The notes beneath the pieces are model-generated. The model searched no databases. It saw nothing but the letters and a program-made list of their open reading frames with translations, and was not told the origin of the DNA. Shown here piece after piece: positions 8,858 through 18,904 of a stretch of DNA of 64,000 nucleotides (its first letter is position 1; the number at the start of each line of letters is the position of its first letter). The stretch is from Polaromonas sp. Lineage in GTDB: Bacteria; Pseudomonadota; Gammaproteobacteria; Burkholderiales; Burkholderiaceae_C. The stretch is taken from NCBI GenBank assembly GCA_013297865.1, contig JAAFIP010000002.1, positions 124,001 to 188,000 of the forward strand, given 5' to 3'. The position numbers and the translations under genes were made by a program.

Positions 8858-9156
8858 TGACACGTCTGAACATCGTCTTGCTGATCGCCGTGATTGCCAG
8901 TGCCCTGTATCTGGTGCGCACCCAATATGAGTCGCGCCGCCTGTTTGTGGAAGTGGAAAAGGAACTGGCCCTGGGCCGCAAAATGGACATTGACCGTGAC
9001 CGCCTGGAGGTGGAAAAGCGCGCCCAGGCCACACCGCTGCGCGTGGAAAAACTGGCCAAAGACCAGCTGCAGATGCGCGGTGCCACGCCCGCAGTGACGC
9101 AGTATGTGCGCATGGCGCAGGCGCCCAGTTCGGCCGCGCAGGGAGCCAGGCCATGA
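8857..9156 (+). CDS. ftsL: FtsL, cell division protein
   Basis: A 99-residue bitopic protein: short cytoplasmic N-terminus, one transmembrane helix (about residues 5-20), then a charged heptad-like coiled coil (VEVEKELALGRKMDIDRDRL). FtsL forms the FtsQLB complex that activates FtsWI at the septum. Its identity rests on this architecture and its invariant place between rsmH and ftsI. I use ATG 8857, which overlaps the rsmH stop, rather than the GTG one codon upstream. Its TGA overlaps the ftsI ATG. Confidence 0.9.
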   Translation: MTRLNIVLLIAVIASALYLVRTQYESRRLFVEVEKELALGRKMDIDRDRLEVEKRAQATPLRVEKLAKDQLQMRGATPAVTQYVRMAQAPSSAAQGARP

Positions 9157-10889
9157 AGAGCGTGGCCTACCACTCCAGCCCGCTGCTGGCCAGCAAAACG
9201 CCGGTATGGCGCAGCAAATTCATTGTGGCTGCGATTGCACTGAGCTTTACCGGCCTGGCGGGCCGTGCAGCCTATGTACAGGTGTTCAACAACGAGTTTT
9301 TCCAGAAGCAGGGTGAGGTGCGCTTTGCGCGCACCCTCGAGCTGCCTGCCAACCGTGGCCGCATCCTGGACCGCAATGGCTTGATTTTGGCCTCCAGTGT
9401 GCCCGCGCCCAGCATCTGGGCGATCCCGGAAGATATCGAGCGCGACAAGGTCAAGCTTGCGCAGCTGGCCAAGCTGCTGGAAATGCCGCTGGCCGAGCTG
9501 AACAAAAAACTCGAGGATGAAGACAAGACGTTTGTCTGGCTCAAGCGCCAGGTTGATGAATCCGTGGCTATGCAAATTGCAGCCCTGGGCATCAAAGGCG
9601 TGTATTCGCGCAAGGAATACAAGCGCCAGTATCCCGAGGGCGAGGCCGCCGCGCATGTGGTGGGCTTTACCAGCATCGAGGACAACGGACAGGAAGGCAT
9701 GGAGCTGGCGTTTAACAAACAGCTGGCCGGCAAGGCGGGCAGCCGCCGTGTGATCAAAGACCGACTGGGCCGTGTGGTGGAAGATATCGGCGATGCCACT
9801 GCGCCAGTCGATGGCAAGGATATGCAGCTGTCGATCGACAGCAAGGTGCAGTTTTTCGCCTACCAGAAACTGCGTGACGCGGTGCTTGAGCACAAGGCCA
9901 AGGCCGGCAGCGTGGTGGTGCTGGATGTGGTGACGGGTGAAGTCCTGGCGCTTGCCAACTACCCCAGCTTTGCACCTGGCAAGCGCCACAACCTGAGCCC
10001 CGCGCAGATGCGCAACCGCGCATTGACCGACACCTTTGAGCCTGGCTCCACCATGAAGCCGTTTATTGCGGCGCTGGCGCTGGAAAAAGGCCTGGTCAAA
10101 CCTGAAACATCCATCCAGACCGCGCCCGGCAGGATCAATATTTCGGGCTCTACCATCACCGATGCGCATCCTCACGGCGTGCTCACTGTCAACGAGATCA
10201 TCCAAAAATCCAGCAACGTCGGCACGGTCAAGATGGCCATGCAGATGCAGCCACGTGAGATGTGGGAGATGTATACGCAGGCAGGTTTTGGACAAAAACC
10301 GCAACTACCTTTCCCCGGCGTGGTCAGTGGCAAGCTGCGGGCTTACAAAACCTGGAAACCGATTGAACAGGCGACGATGAGTTATGGCTACGGCCTGTCG
10401 GCCAGCCTGTTCCAGATGGCGCGTTCGTACAGCGTGTTTGCGCGCGACGGCGAGTTGATCCCGGTGACCTTGATCAAAGCAGAGGACGCCAATGCCACCG
10501 GCGGGGTGCGCGTGATCACTGCGAAAAATGCGCAGGCGGTGCGCAACATGCTGCACATGGCAGCCGGCATTGGCGGCACAGCGCCCAAAGCGCAGACCAT
10601 GGGTTACTCGGTGGGCGGCAAGTCGGGCACAGCGCGCAAACAAGAGGGCAAAGGCTATGCGGACAAAAAATACCGCAGCTGGTTTGTTGGCCTGGCACCG
10701 ATAGACAACCCGCGCATCGTGGTGGCGGTGATGGTGGATGAGCCTAACAATGGCAAGTTTTATGGCGGCGATGTGGCTGCCCCGGTGTTCAGCGAAACGG
10801 TAGCGCAGACCCTGCGCATGCTGGGTGTGCAGCCGGATATGGCGGTCAAGCCACAGATCGTGGCCAAGGCCGAAGAGGAGTCGTTCTGA
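9153..10889 (+). CDS. ftsI: FtsI/PBP3, septal peptidoglycan transpeptidase
   Basis: A 578-residue class B penicillin-binding protein: a transmembrane anchor near 23-42, the PBP dimerisation domain (RGRILDRNG near 69-76), and a transpeptidase domain with S299-TMK, S353-SN and K490-SGT, the three canonical penicillin-binding motifs. It cross-links septal peptidoglycan in the periplasm together with FtsW, which is encoded downstream. The ATG overlaps the ftsL stop by 4 nt and its own TGA overlaps murE by one base. Confidence 0.97.
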   Translation: MKSVAYHSSPLLASKTPVWRSKFIVAAIALSFTGLAGRAAYVQVFNNEFFQKQGEVRFARTLELPANRGRILDRNGLILASSVPAPSIWAIPEDIERDKVKLAQLAKLLEMPLAELNKKLEDEDKTFVWLKRQVDESVAMQIAALGIKGVYSRKEYKRQYPEGEAAAHVVGFTSIEDNGQEGMELAFNKQLAGKAGSRRVIKDRLGRVVEDIGDATAPVDGKDMQLSIDSKVQFFAYQKLRDAVLEHKAKAGSVVVLDVVTGEVLALANYPSFAPGKRHNLSPAQMRNRALTDTFEPGSTMKPFIAALALEKGLVKPETSIQTAPGRINISGSTITDAHPHGVLTVNEIIQKSSNVGTVKMAMQMQPREMWEMYTQAGFGQKPQLPFPGVVSGKLRAYKTWKPIEQATMSYGYGLSASLFQMARSYSVFARDGELIPVTLIKAEDANATGGVRVITAKNAQAVRNMLHMAAGIGGTAPKAQTMGYSVGGKSGTARKQEGKGYADKKYRSWFVGLAPIDNPRIVVAVMVDEPNNGKFYGGDVAAPVFSETVAQTLRMLGVQPDMAVKPQIVAKAEEESF

Positions 10890-12439
10890 TGCAGCAGCTG
10901 AGCACGCCCGAGCAGGCCAGCCAGTGGCTGCATGCGCATGTGCGAGGGCGGCTGCACACCGACAGCCGCAAGGTTGGCGCAGGCGATGGCTTCATTGCCT
11001 GGCCTGGCGCTGCAACCGACGGGCGGCGTTTTGTGCAGGCTGCGCTCGATGCGGGTGCGGAGGCCTGCCTGGTGGAGGCCGATGGCGCGCAGGCGTTTGC
11101 CTGGGACGATGCGCGCGTGGCCAGCTACCCTGCGCTCAAGGCCGGTAGCGGACTGATTGCCGATTGCTACTACGCCTCACCGAGCAAGGCGCTGGACGTG
11201 GTGGCGGTGACGGGCACCAATGGCAAGACATCGTCTGCCTGGTGGGTGGCGCAGTCTCTCAACCTGCTGCACTACGGCATCGCAAAGGATGCACAAGTGC
11301 TATCAAAAGAAGAGCTGCTCCCGCGATATTCCAGTGGCCTGGTGGGCACTTTGGGCACTGGAACGCCGGGTCATATGGTGTTCAACGGCCTGACCACGCC
11401 CGACCCAGTGCTGTTGCAGGCAGCCTTTGCAGGCATGCGCGATGCAGGTGCCAAAGCGTGCGCCATCGAAGCCTCCAGCATCGGTCTGGCAGAGCACCGA
11501 CTGGCGGGCACGGCCATCCGGGTGGCCATGTTCACCAACCTGACCCAGGACCATCTGGACTACCACGGCAGCATGGACGCGTACTGGCAGGCCAAGCTGG
11601 CCCTGTTTGACTGGCCTGGTCTGCAGGCTGCGGTGGTGAATCTGGACGATCCCAAAGGTGACGAGCTGGTGCAGCGCTGCGCGGCGCGCGGTGTGCAGGT
11701 GTGGAGCGTGTCCCTGCTGCGCACGGATGCCAGCCTGTGGGCGCAGAACCTGCAATACCACGACAGCGGCATGAGCTTTGCCGTGCATGAGGGCAGCCAG
11801 CGCGCCGAAGTGGAGTGTGCCGTGGTGGGCGAGTACAACGTATCGAATCTGCTGGGGGTGGTGGCTGCCTTGCGCAGCCTGGACATCACGCTGGTCGATG
11901 CCTGCCAAGCGGTATCGCAGTGCACGCCCGTGCCCGGCCGGATGGAGTGCATCACCCAGCCCAACGCACCGTTGGTGGCGGTGGACTATGCCCACACCCC
12001 GGACGCCCTGGACAAGGCGCTGGCCGCGCTGCGCCCGATGGTGCAGGCGCGCGGTGGGCAGCTGTGGTGTGTGTTTGGTTGTGGGGGTGACCGTGATGTG
12101 ACCAAGCGTCCCTTGATGGCCCAGGTAGCAGAGCGCGGCGCCAACACCCTGGTGGTAACCAGCGACAACCCGCGCAGCGAAGCGCCTGACAGCATCATTG
12201 CGCACATCCTGGCGGGGCTGACAGCACCTTCGCGTGCCCAGGTGCAAAGCGACAGGGCGCAGGCTATTGTCAATACGGTGTTGCAAGCCGAGCCGCAGGA
12301 TGTGGTCATCGTTGCAGGCAAGGGCCATGAGGATTATCAGGAGATCGCCGGGATGAAGCACCCGTTTTCAGACATGGCGCACGTCAGGGCTGCACTGGCC
12401 CAGCGTGCGCAGCCAACTGCACAGGAGGTGCAGGCATGA
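10889..12439 (+). CDS. murE: MurE, UDP-MurNAc-tripeptide synthetase, with a repeat-derived insertion
   Basis: A 516-residue Mur ligase with the ATP-binding loop GTNGKTS (about 109-115), ATP-grasp-like central domain motifs and the DNPR signature (TSDNPRSEAP) associated with meso-diaminopimelate as the added amino acid. It adds the third residue of the peptidoglycan stem peptide in the cytoplasm. Residues of about 131-149 (IAKDAQVLSKEELLPRYSS) have no counterpart I would expect between the helix after the P-loop and GLVGTLGTG. They are encoded by a copy of the 47-bp dispersed repeat (11299-11345). The reading frame stays intact, so the enzyme is probably functional. Confidence 0.96.
   Translation: MQQLSTPEQASQWLHAHVRGRLHTDSRKVGAGDGFIAWPGAATDGRRFVQAALDAGAEACLVEADGAQAFAWDDARVASYPALKAGSGLIADCYYASPSKALDVVAVTGTNGKTSSAWWVAQSLNLLHYGIAKDAQVLSKEELLPRYSSGLVGTLGTGTPGHMVFNGLTTPDPVLLQAAFAGMRDAGAKACAIEASSIGLAEHRLAGTAIRVAMFTNLTQDHLDYHGSMDAYWQAKLALFDWPGLQAAVVNLDDPKGDELVQRCAARGVQVWSVSLLRTDASLWAQNLQYHDSGMSFAVHEGSQRAEVECAVVGEYNVSNLLGVVAALRSLDITLVDACQAVSQCTPVPGRMECITQPNAPLVAVDYAHTPDALDKALAALRPMVQARGGQLWCVFGCGGDRDVTKRPLMAQVAERGANTLVVTSDNPRSEAPDSIIAHILAGLTAPSRAQVQSDRAQAIVNTVLQAEPQDVVIVAGKGHEDYQEIAGMKHPFSDMAHVRAALAQRAQPTAQEVQA
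11299..11345 (-). repeat. 47-bp dispersed repeat, copy B (in frame inside murE)
   Basis: Plus strand GCTATCAAAAGAAGAGCTGC then TCCCGCGATATT is co-linear with copy C over 32 nt; the remaining 15 nt are diverged. The codon matching the TAG that ends murC in copy C is GAA here, leaving the murE frame open. Confidence 0.85.
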
Positions 12440-13842
12440 TGGACTTGCAGCAAATAGCCCAATGGCTGGCGGGCCGGGGCATCGCATCGCGGCTGGTAGG
12501 CGATGCGGCTGTCAAAGTGCAGCGTGTGCACACCGACACCCGCAGCCTGCAGGCGGGAGACCTGTTTGTAGCGCTTAAAGGCGAGCGCTTTGATGCCAAT
12601 GATTTTCTGGCCGAGGCCAAGGCCGCCGGCGCGCAGGCGGTCATTGCCCACGCGGGCGTGGCGGCTGCAGGCCTGGATGGCCTGGAGCTTGAGGACAGCA
12701 AGCTGGCCTTGGGTGCTTTGGGCGCCGCATGGCGCGCACAGTTCAGCCTGCCCTTGATTGCAGTGACTGGCAGCAACGGCAAAACGACCGTCACCCAAAT
12801 GGTGGCCAGCATCCTTCGCGCTGCCAGTGCTGATCAAGCCTGGTCTACCCAGGGCAATCTCAACAACGATATTGGGGTTCCTCTGACCTTGCTGGGCCTG
12901 CGCGCAGAGCACCGCATGGCCGTGGTGGAGCTGGGCATGAACCACCCGGGCGAGATTGCCTATCTCGCGGGCCTGACGCAAGCCACCGTGGCCATTGTCA
13001 ACAACGCCCAGCGCGAGCACCTGGAGTTTATGCACACGGTCGAAGCAGTAGCCCGCGAGAACGGTGCGGTGATTGAGGCTCTGCCAGCCCATGGTGTGGC
13101 AGTGTTTCCCGCAGATGATGCCTATACCAGCTTGTGGCGCGGTCTGGCTGGAGCACGCCGCTGCATCACATTTGCACTGGCTGGGGCGGCTGATGTGACC
13201 GCCACCGCAGACTGGCATGAAGGCGCCTGGCGCGTGCGCGCTGCCACACCGCTGGGTGCCATGGGTTTCAGGCTGGCGATAGCCGGGCGGCACAACGTGA
13301 AGAACGCGCTCGCAGCGATGGCCAGCTGCATTGGCGCAGGCCTGCCGCTGGAGGCCATCGTGCGTGGACTGGAAAATTTTGAAGCGGTCAAAGGCCGCTC
13401 GCGTGCCTTGAGTGTGCATGTCAAAGGCCGCGCTATCACGGTGATCGACGACACCTACAACGCCAACCCTGACTCGGTGCGTGCGGCTATTGATGTGCTG
13501 GCTGATCTGCCTGCGCCGCACCTGCTGGTGCTAGGCGATATGGGCGAAGTGGGCGACCAGGGGCCCGAGTTTCATGCCGAGATCGGCGAGTATGCTGCCG
13601 AGCGCGGCATCGAAACCCTGCTGTGCATGGGCGAACTGATGCGCTATGGTGCGGCGGTGTTTCCGGGCGCACGCCACTGTGCCAATGTCGAGGCACTGTG
13701 CAGCAATGTGCTGGCAGATCTGGCGCACTACCGCAGTGTGCTGGTCAAAGGATCCCGGTTTATGAAGATGGAGCGGGTGGTGCAGGCCATCACCGCTGGC
13801 GCAATACCAATAACAACACAGGAGGCAGTCAATGCTGCTTAG
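12436..13842 (+). CDS. murF: MurF, UDP-MurNAc-pentapeptide synthetase
   Basis: A 468-residue Mur ligase with GSNGKTT at about 112-118, the family motif [10 protein letters not shown], and the C-terminal [13 protein letters not shown]. It adds D-Ala-D-Ala to the UDP-MurNAc-tripeptide, consuming the product of Ddl, encoded downstream in the same cluster. The ATG overlaps the murE TGA (ATGA), and an adjacent second ATG is also possible. Its last 11 nt overlap the start of mraY. Confidence 0.97.
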   Translation: MMDLQQIAQWLAGRGIASRLVGDAAVKVQRVHTDTRSLQAGDLFVALKGERFDANDFLAEAKAAGAQAVIAHAGVAAAGLDGLELEDSKLALGALGAAWRAQFSLPLIAVTGSNGKTTVTQMVASILRAASADQAWSTQGNLNNDIGVPLTLLGLRAEHRMAVVELGMNHPGEIAYLAGLTQATVAIVNNAQREHLEFMHTVEAVARENGAVIEALPAHGVAVFPADDAYTSLWRGLAGARRCITFALAGAADVTATADWHEGAWRVRAATPLGAMGFRLAIAGRHNVKNALAAMASCIGAGLPLEAIVRGLENFEAVKGRSRALSVHVKGRAITVIDDTYNANPDSVRAAIDVLADLPAPHLLVLGDMGEVGDQGPEFHAEIGEYAAERGIETLLCMGELMRYGAAVFPGARHCANVEALCSNVLADLAHYRSVLVKGSRFMKMERVVQAITAGAIPITTQEAVNAA

Positions 13843-15010
13843 TTTGGCCACCTGGCTACAGACCCTTTCACCCGAATTTGGATTTTTCAGGGTGTTTCAG
13901 TACCTGACGTTTCGCGCCGTGATGGCGGCGATGACGGCACTTTTGATGGGCCTTTTCGCTGGGCCCTGGGTGATCCGGCGCCTGGCGGCGCTCAAGATCG
14001 GCCAGCCCATCCGCGAATACGCCATGCAGACCCATCTGGCCAAAAGCGGCACGCCCACCATGGGTGGCGTGCTGATCCTGTTGTCGATTGCGCTGTCCAC
14101 TCTGCTGTGGTTTGACTTGTCCAACCGCTTTGTGTGGATCGTGCTGCTGGTGACCCTGGGCTTTGGCGCCATTGGCTGGGTCGATGACTGGCGCAAGGTG
14201 GTGCACAAGGACCCCGAGGGCATGCGCTCGCGTGAAAAATACATGTGGCAGTCCATCATCGGATTGGTGGCGGCCCTGTATCTGGTGTTCAGCATTTCCG
14301 AGAGCAGCAACCTCAAAGTGATTGAGCTGTTTTTGAAGTGGGTGCAGTCGGGCTTTGATGTCAACTTGCCGCCCAAGGCGGGCCTGCTGGTGCCGTTTTT
14401 CAAGGAAATCAGCTATCCCCTGGGCGTATTTGGCTTTGTGATCATGACCTATCTGGTGATCGTGGGCTCCAGCAATGCGGTGAATTTGACCGATGGCCTG
14501 GACGGCCTGGCGATCATGCCGGTGGTGATGGTGGGCTCTGCACTGGGTGTGTTTGCCTACGTCACGGGCAGTGCGGTGTATTCCAAATATCTGTTTTTCC
14601 CCTATATCCCGGGTTCGGGTGAGCTGCTGATTTTCTGTGCGGCTATGGCCGGTGCAGGCCTGGCGTTTTTGTGGTTCAACACCTATCCCGCGCAGGTGTT
14701 CATGGGCGATGTGGGCGCGCTGGCCCTCGGTGGCGCACTGGGCACGATCGCAGTGATCGTGCGCCAGGAGATCGTGCTGGCGATCATGGGCGGCATTTTT
14801 GTGGTGGAGGCCCTGTCCGTCATGCTGCAGGTGAGCTACTTCAAATACACCAAAAGGAAATATGGCGAAGGCCGGCGCATTTTGAAAATGGCCCCTTTGC
14901 ACCACCACTTTGAAAAATCAGGGTGGAAAGAAACCCAGGTCGTGGTGCGCTTCTGGATCATCACCATGCTGCTGTGCCTGGTGGGTTTGTCAACACTGAA
15001 ACTGCGTTAA
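13832..15010 (+). CDS. mraY: MraY, phospho-MurNAc-pentapeptide translocase (lipid I synthase)
   Basis: A 392-residue polytopic membrane enzyme with the family motifs [19 protein letters not shown] and APLHHHFE and the acidic pair in WVDDWRK. It transfers phospho-MurNAc-pentapeptide to undecaprenyl phosphate, producing lipid I at the inner face of the membrane. An AGGAGG-type ribosome-binding site lies within the end of murF, and the genes overlap by 11 nt. Its TAA overlaps the murD ATG. Confidence 0.97.
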   Translation: MLLSLATWLQTLSPEFGFFRVFQYLTFRAVMAAMTALLMGLFAGPWVIRRLAALKIGQPIREYAMQTHLAKSGTPTMGGVLILLSIALSTLLWFDLSNRFVWIVLLVTLGFGAIGWVDDWRKVVHKDPEGMRSREKYMWQSIIGLVAALYLVFSISESSNLKVIELFLKWVQSGFDVNLPPKAGLLVPFFKEISYPLGVFGFVIMTYLVIVGSSNAVNLTDGLDGLAIMPVVMVGSALGVFAYVTGSAVYSKYLFFPYIPGSGELLIFCAAMAGAGLAFLWFNTYPAQVFMGDVGALALGGALGTIAVIVRQEIVLAIMGGIFVVEALSVMLQVSYFKYTKRKYGEGRRILKMAPLHHHFEKSGWKETQVVVRFWIITMLLCLVGLSTLKLR

Positions 15011-16563
15011 TGAATAGTCTTCAAGATACCTCGGTACTGGTTTTAGGCCTGGGCGCTTCCGGCCTGGCCATGGCGCGCTGGTGCGTGGGCATGGGTGCGC
15101 GCGTGACCGTGGCAGACACCCGCGAAGCGCCGCCCCAGCTGGGAGCCTTGCAGGCAGAGTTGCCTTCGGTGAAATTTGTCGCAGGTGAGTTTGCAGCCAG
15201 CCTCGTGGAAGGCAGCGATATCCGCGCAGTATTCAAAAGCCCGGGCCTGACTCCTGCGCAGGTGTCGGGCGTGGTGAATGCTGCACGCGCCAGCGGCTTG
15301 TGGGTCAGCGGCGAGCTGGGTTTGTTTATCCAGGGCCTGCAGTCGCTCCAAACGTCGCAGGCCTATGCACCGCAGGTCTTGGCGATCACCGGCACCAATG
15401 GCAAAACCACAGTGACTTCGTTGACCGGGCAATTGGTGGAACGGGCAGGCATGTCCGTGGCCGTCGCTGGCAATATTGGCCCTACCTTGCTGGATACGCT
15501 GGCGCAGCGCATGCAGGCCGAGGACCTGCCCCAGGTCTGGGTGCTGGAGCTGTCGAGCTTCCAGCTTGATGGGGTGGAAGACTTCAGTCCTGCGATGGGC
15601 ACAGTACTCAATCTCACGCAGGATCATCTGGATTGGCATGGCGATATGACGGCGTATAGCGCGGCCAAAGCACGTATCTTTGGCGCGCACAGCGTAGACG
15701 CCGCGCCCATGCTGCTCAACCGTGACGACCCTCTGGTTATGGCCATGCTGCCGCCCTTGCTCAAAGGCAAGCAGCAGCGCAGCTACATCAGCTTTGGCAC
15801 CGATGTGCCCACACGCCCTGGCGACTGGGGTTTGGAGTCGGTCAACGGCATGACCTGGTTGGTCAAGGCCTTCGAGGCCGACGAAACCCGCCGCCGCGGT
15901 AAACGCTCTCAGGCTCGCTCGCTTGCAGCGGGCACTCAGGATGATGCCGAGGAAATCTATATCCAGCGCCTGATGCCTGCGGATGCCCTGCGCATCCGCG
16001 GCACTCACAACGCGGCGAATGCGCTGGCTGCCCTGGCACTGGCCAGCGCCGCTGGCTGCCCGCTGGCCCCCATGCTCTATGGTCTGCGCGAATACCGCGG
16101 TGAGCCGCACCGTGTGGAGAGTGTGGGCGTCATCCAGGACGTAGAGTTTTTCGACGACAGCAAAGGCACCAATGTGGGGGCCACGGTGGCTGCATTGACG
16201 GGTCTGGGCTCGGAGCGCAAATTGGTCGTCATTCTGGGCGGGCAGGGCAAAGGCCAGGACTTTACACCGCTGGCCGCACCGATAGCGCGCTACACCCGTG
16301 CGGCGGTGTTGATTGGTGAAGACGCTGCGGAGATTGAAAAAGCCTTGGCGGGTACAGGTGTGGCTTGTCAGCGCGCGGCAGACATGCACGAGGCGGTCAA
16401 GCTGGCCTCGGCACGTGCCCACGCGGGCGATGCGGTGCTGATGTCGCCGGCTTGCGCCAGTTTTGATATGTTCAAAAACTACGAGCACCGTGCACAGGTG
16501 TTCCATGCTGCAGTAGCCGAGCTGGCCAATGCTGCGGGCGTCTCGTTGGTGGAGGGCGCATGA
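15010..16563 (+). CDS. murD: MurD, UDP-MurNAc-L-Ala:D-Glu ligase
   Basis: A 517-residue Mur ligase with an N-terminal Rossmann-like dinucleotide fold ([16 protein letters not shown]) and ATP-binding GTNGKTT at about 128-134. It adds D-glutamate to UDP-MurNAc-L-Ala. The track begins at 14923, but that extension reads mraY in another frame; the ATG at 15010 (TAATG with the mraY stop) gives the normal N-terminus. A Lys/Arg-rich stretch ([14 protein letters not shown]) lies before the C-terminal domain, probably a lineage-specific loop. It overlaps ftsW by 4 nt. Confidence 0.96.
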   Translation: MNSLQDTSVLVLGLGASGLAMARWCVGMGARVTVADTREAPPQLGALQAELPSVKFVAGEFAASLVEGSDIRAVFKSPGLTPAQVSGVVNAARASGLWVSGELGLFIQGLQSLQTSQAYAPQVLAITGTNGKTTVTSLTGQLVERAGMSVAVAGNIGPTLLDTLAQRMQAEDLPQVWVLELSSFQLDGVEDFSPAMGTVLNLTQDHLDWHGDMTAYSAAKARIFGAHSVDAAPMLLNRDDPLVMAMLPPLLKGKQQRSYISFGTDVPTRPGDWGLESVNGMTWLVKAFEADETRRRGKRSQARSLAAGTQDDAEEIYIQRLMPADALRIRGTHNAANALAALALASAAGCPLAPMLYGLREYRGEPHRVESVGVIQDVEFFDDSKGTNVGATVAALTGLGSERKLVVILGGQGKGQDFTPLAAPIARYTRAAVLIGEDAAEIEKALAGTGVACQRAADMHEAVKLASARAHAGDAVLMSPACASFDMFKNYEHRAQVFHAAVAELANAAGVSLVEGA

Positions 16564-17840
16564 GCAGCGCATCCGCCACCAGCATGGTTCAGCGCATCGG
16601 GGCCTGGATGGCCGGGCTGGGCGCTGCGGCGCAATCTGCCGTGGAAGTGCTGCCGGTACGCACTGGCAGCGCCGAGTATGGCCGCACGCGCTCGACCCCT
16701 GCGCATGTGCTGGGTTTTGACCAGGCGCTGCTGTGGGTGACGGTGGCCCTGCTGGCTTTTGGCGTGGTGATGGTGTATTCGGCCTCAATCGCCATGCCCG
16801 ATAACCCACGCTTTTCACGCTATGCGCACACGCATTTTCTGACGCGCCATGCGCTGTCCTTGGTGGTGGCTTTTGTAGCTGCCTTGATTGCGTTCCAGAT
16901 TCCGATGCAGACTTGGGAAAAGTTGGCTCCATGGCTCTTCGTAGTGTCGCTAGTGCTGCTGATATTGGTGCTGGTGCCATTCATTGGCAAAACCGTCTAT
17001 GGCGCGCGCCGCTGGATATCGCTGGGCTTCATGAATTTCCAGCCCTCCGAGCTGGCCAAGTTTGCCGTGCTGCTCTATGCCGCCGACTACATGGTGCGCA
17101 AGATGGATGTGAAGGAAAAATTCTTCCGCGCCGTGTTGCCTATGGCGGTAGCGGTGGCCGTGGTGGGGCTGCTGCTTTTGGCTGAGCCGGATATGGGCGC
17201 GTTCATGGTGATTGCCGTGATCGCCATGGGCATTTTGTTTCTCGGTGGGGTCAACGCCCGCATGTTCTTCTTGATAGCCGCCGTGATGGTGGTGGCCTTT
17301 GGGCTGATGGTGGCGCTGTCCGACTGGCGGCGCGAGCGCATTTTTGCCTACCTTGACCCCTGGAGCGAAAAGCATGCGCTGGGCAAGGGCTACCAGCTGT
17401 CGCACTCGCTGATTGCAATCGGGCGGGGTGAAATTTTTGGCGTCGGCCTGGGCGGCAGTGTGGAAAAGCTGCACTGGCTGCCTGAGGCACACACGGACTT
17501 TCTGCTGGCCGTGATTGGTGAAGAGTTTGGTCTGATCGGAGTACTGGTGGTGATCGGCCTGTTTCTGTGGATGACGCGCCGCATCATGCATATTGGCCGC
17601 CAGGCCATTGCGCTGGAGCGTCTGTTTGCCGGTCTGGTGGCGCAGGGTGTGGGCATCTGGATGGGTTTTCAGGCCTTTATCAATATGGGTGTGAATCTGG
17701 GCGCCTTGCCCACCAAGGGCCTGACCTTGCCCTTGATGAGCTATGGGGGCTCGGCGATTTTGATGAACCTGGTGGCACTGGCCGTGGTGCTGCGCGTGGA
17801 TTATGAAAACAAGCAGTTGATGCGGGGTGGCAGGGCATGA
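16560..17840 (+). CDS. ftsW: FtsW, septal SEDS peptidoglycan glycosyltransferase
   Basis: A 426-residue membrane protein of the SEDS family with about ten hydrophobic helices. Characteristic motifs include [38 protein letters not shown] and the C-terminal [16 protein letters not shown]. FtsW polymerises lipid II at the septum in partnership with FtsI. The roughly 55-residue N-terminal cytoplasmic extension before the first helix is long. ATGA overlaps link it to murD and murG. Confidence 0.96.
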   Translation: MSSASATSMVQRIGAWMAGLGAAAQSAVEVLPVRTGSAEYGRTRSTPAHVLGFDQALLWVTVALLAFGVVMVYSASIAMPDNPRFSRYAHTHFLTRHALSLVVAFVAALIAFQIPMQTWEKLAPWLFVVSLVLLILVLVPFIGKTVYGARRWISLGFMNFQPSELAKFAVLLYAADYMVRKMDVKEKFFRAVLPMAVAVAVVGLLLLAEPDMGAFMVIAVIAMGILFLGGVNARMFFLIAAVMVVAFGLMVALSDWRRERIFAYLDPWSEKHALGKGYQLSHSLIAIGRGEIFGVGLGGSVEKLHWLPEAHTDFLLAVIGEEFGLIGVLVVIGLFLWMTRRIMHIGRQAIALERLFAGLVAQGVGIWMGFQAFINMGVNLGALPTKGLTLPLMSYGGSAILMNLVALAVVLRVDYENKQLMRGGRA

Positions 17841-18904
17841 GCAAAACCGCATTGATCATGGCTGGTGGCACGGGGGGGCATATCTTTCCGGGGCTGGCGG
17901 TGGCAGAGGCTTTGCGCACCAAAGGCTGGCAGGTGCAGTGGCTGGGTGCGCCGGGCAGCATGGAATCGCGTCTGGTGCCTGCACGCGGCTTTACGCTGCA
18001 GACGATAGATTTTTCCGGCGTGCGCGGCAAAGGGCTGGTGACTTTGGCACTGCTGCCGCTGCGTCTGCTGCGGGCTTTTTGGCAAAGCATCCAGGTGATC
18101 CGCCGTGTCCAACCTGATGTGGTGGTGGGGCTGGGGGGCTATATCAGCTTTCCAGCGGGCATGATGGCAGTGCTGCTGGGCAAGCCGCTGGTGCTGCACG
18201 AGCAAAACTCGGTTGCGGGCATGGCCAACAAAGTGCTGGCCAGTGTGGCAGACAAGGTGTTTACCGCTTTTCCTGGTGTTTTGGCCAAGGGCGAGTGGGT
18301 GGGCAACCCTTTGCGAGCAGAGTTTCTGCAGCAGCCAGAGCCAGCGCAGCGCTTTGCCGGGCGCAGCGGGCCGCTGCAACTGCTGGTGGTGGGCGGTAGC
18401 CTGGGTGCCAAGGCGCTCAACGAGATCGTGCCTCAGGCGATTGCCCGGCTGCCGCAGGCGCAGCGGCCCGTCGTCACCCATCAAAGCGGCGAAAAACAGA
18501 TTGACGCGCTGCGTGCCAACTACGCTGCCGCAGGCGTGCAGGCCACGCTCACCCCTTTCATTGACAACACGGCCCAGGCCTTTGCCCAAGCCGACCTGAT
18601 CATCTGCAGGGCGGGGGCCTCCACCGTCACGGAGATTGCCGCAGTAGGCGCAGCGGCAGTGTTTGTGCCCTTCCCATCCGCTGTGGACGACCATCAGACC
18701 GTCAATGCCCGCTTCCTCAGTGACCAGGGCGCTGCGCAATGTGTGCAACAAAAAGACTTAACACCTGACTTTTTAGCGCAGTTGCTATTAAAATCAGAGC
18801 TACCCTCGCGACTGTCTATTGCCCAAAAAGCCAAAACCATGCAGAAAATCCATGCCACAGAAGCCGTAGTGCAGGCCTGCGAAGCGTTAGGAACGCGCTC
18901 ATGA
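17837..18904 (+). CDS. murG: MurG, lipid II-forming GlcNAc transferase
   Basis: A 355-residue GT-B glycosyltransferase with the N-terminal glycine-rich [29 protein letters not shown], and the donor-site motif [22 protein letters not shown]. It adds GlcNAc to lipid I, producing lipid II at the cytoplasmic membrane face. The C-terminal helix region ([16 protein letters not shown]) is encoded by a decayed copy of the 47-bp repeat (18784-18830), in the same reading frame as the copy in murE. It overlaps murC by 4 nt. Confidence 0.96.
   Translation: MSKTALIMAGGTGGHIFPGLAVAEALRTKGWQVQWLGAPGSMESRLVPARGFTLQTIDFSGVRGKGLVTLALLPLRLLRAFWQSIQVIRRVQPDVVVGLGGYISFPAGMMAVLLGKPLVLHEQNSVAGMANKVLASVADKVFTAFPGVLAKGEWVGNPLRAEFLQQPEPAQRFAGRSGPLQLLVVGGSLGAKALNEIVPQAIARLPQAQRPVVTHQSGEKQIDALRANYAAAGVQATLTPFIDNTAQAFAQADLIICRAGASTVTEIAAVGAAAVFVPFPSAVDDHQTVNARFLSDQGAAQCVQQKDLTPDFLAQLLLKSELPSRLSIAQKAKTMQKIHATEAVVQACEALGTRS
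18784..18830 (-). repeat. 47-bp dispersed repeat, copy H (decayed, inside murG)
   Basis: Aligns without gaps to copy C at about 31 of 47 positions, including GCTA at the start, GAGCT and TCTATTG. The codon matching the TAG of copy C is TCA. The resemblance is weaker than in the six good copies and could be partly chance. Confidence 0.5.

Noticed and set aside
8778-10304. 508-aa minus-strand ORF opposite ftsL/ftsI
   Set aside because: Overlaps essential, motif-confirmed genes on the other strand and has no recognisable domain.
11299-11345. murE insertion considered as an assembly artefact or pseudogene
   Set aside because: The frame is intact on both sides, all catalytic motifs are present, and the same element occurs in other intact genes.
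15043-16980. 645-aa minus-strand ORF opposite murD/ftsW
   Set aside because: Antisense shadow of two certain genes; low-complexity Arg/His/Cys-rich translation caused by biased third codon positions.
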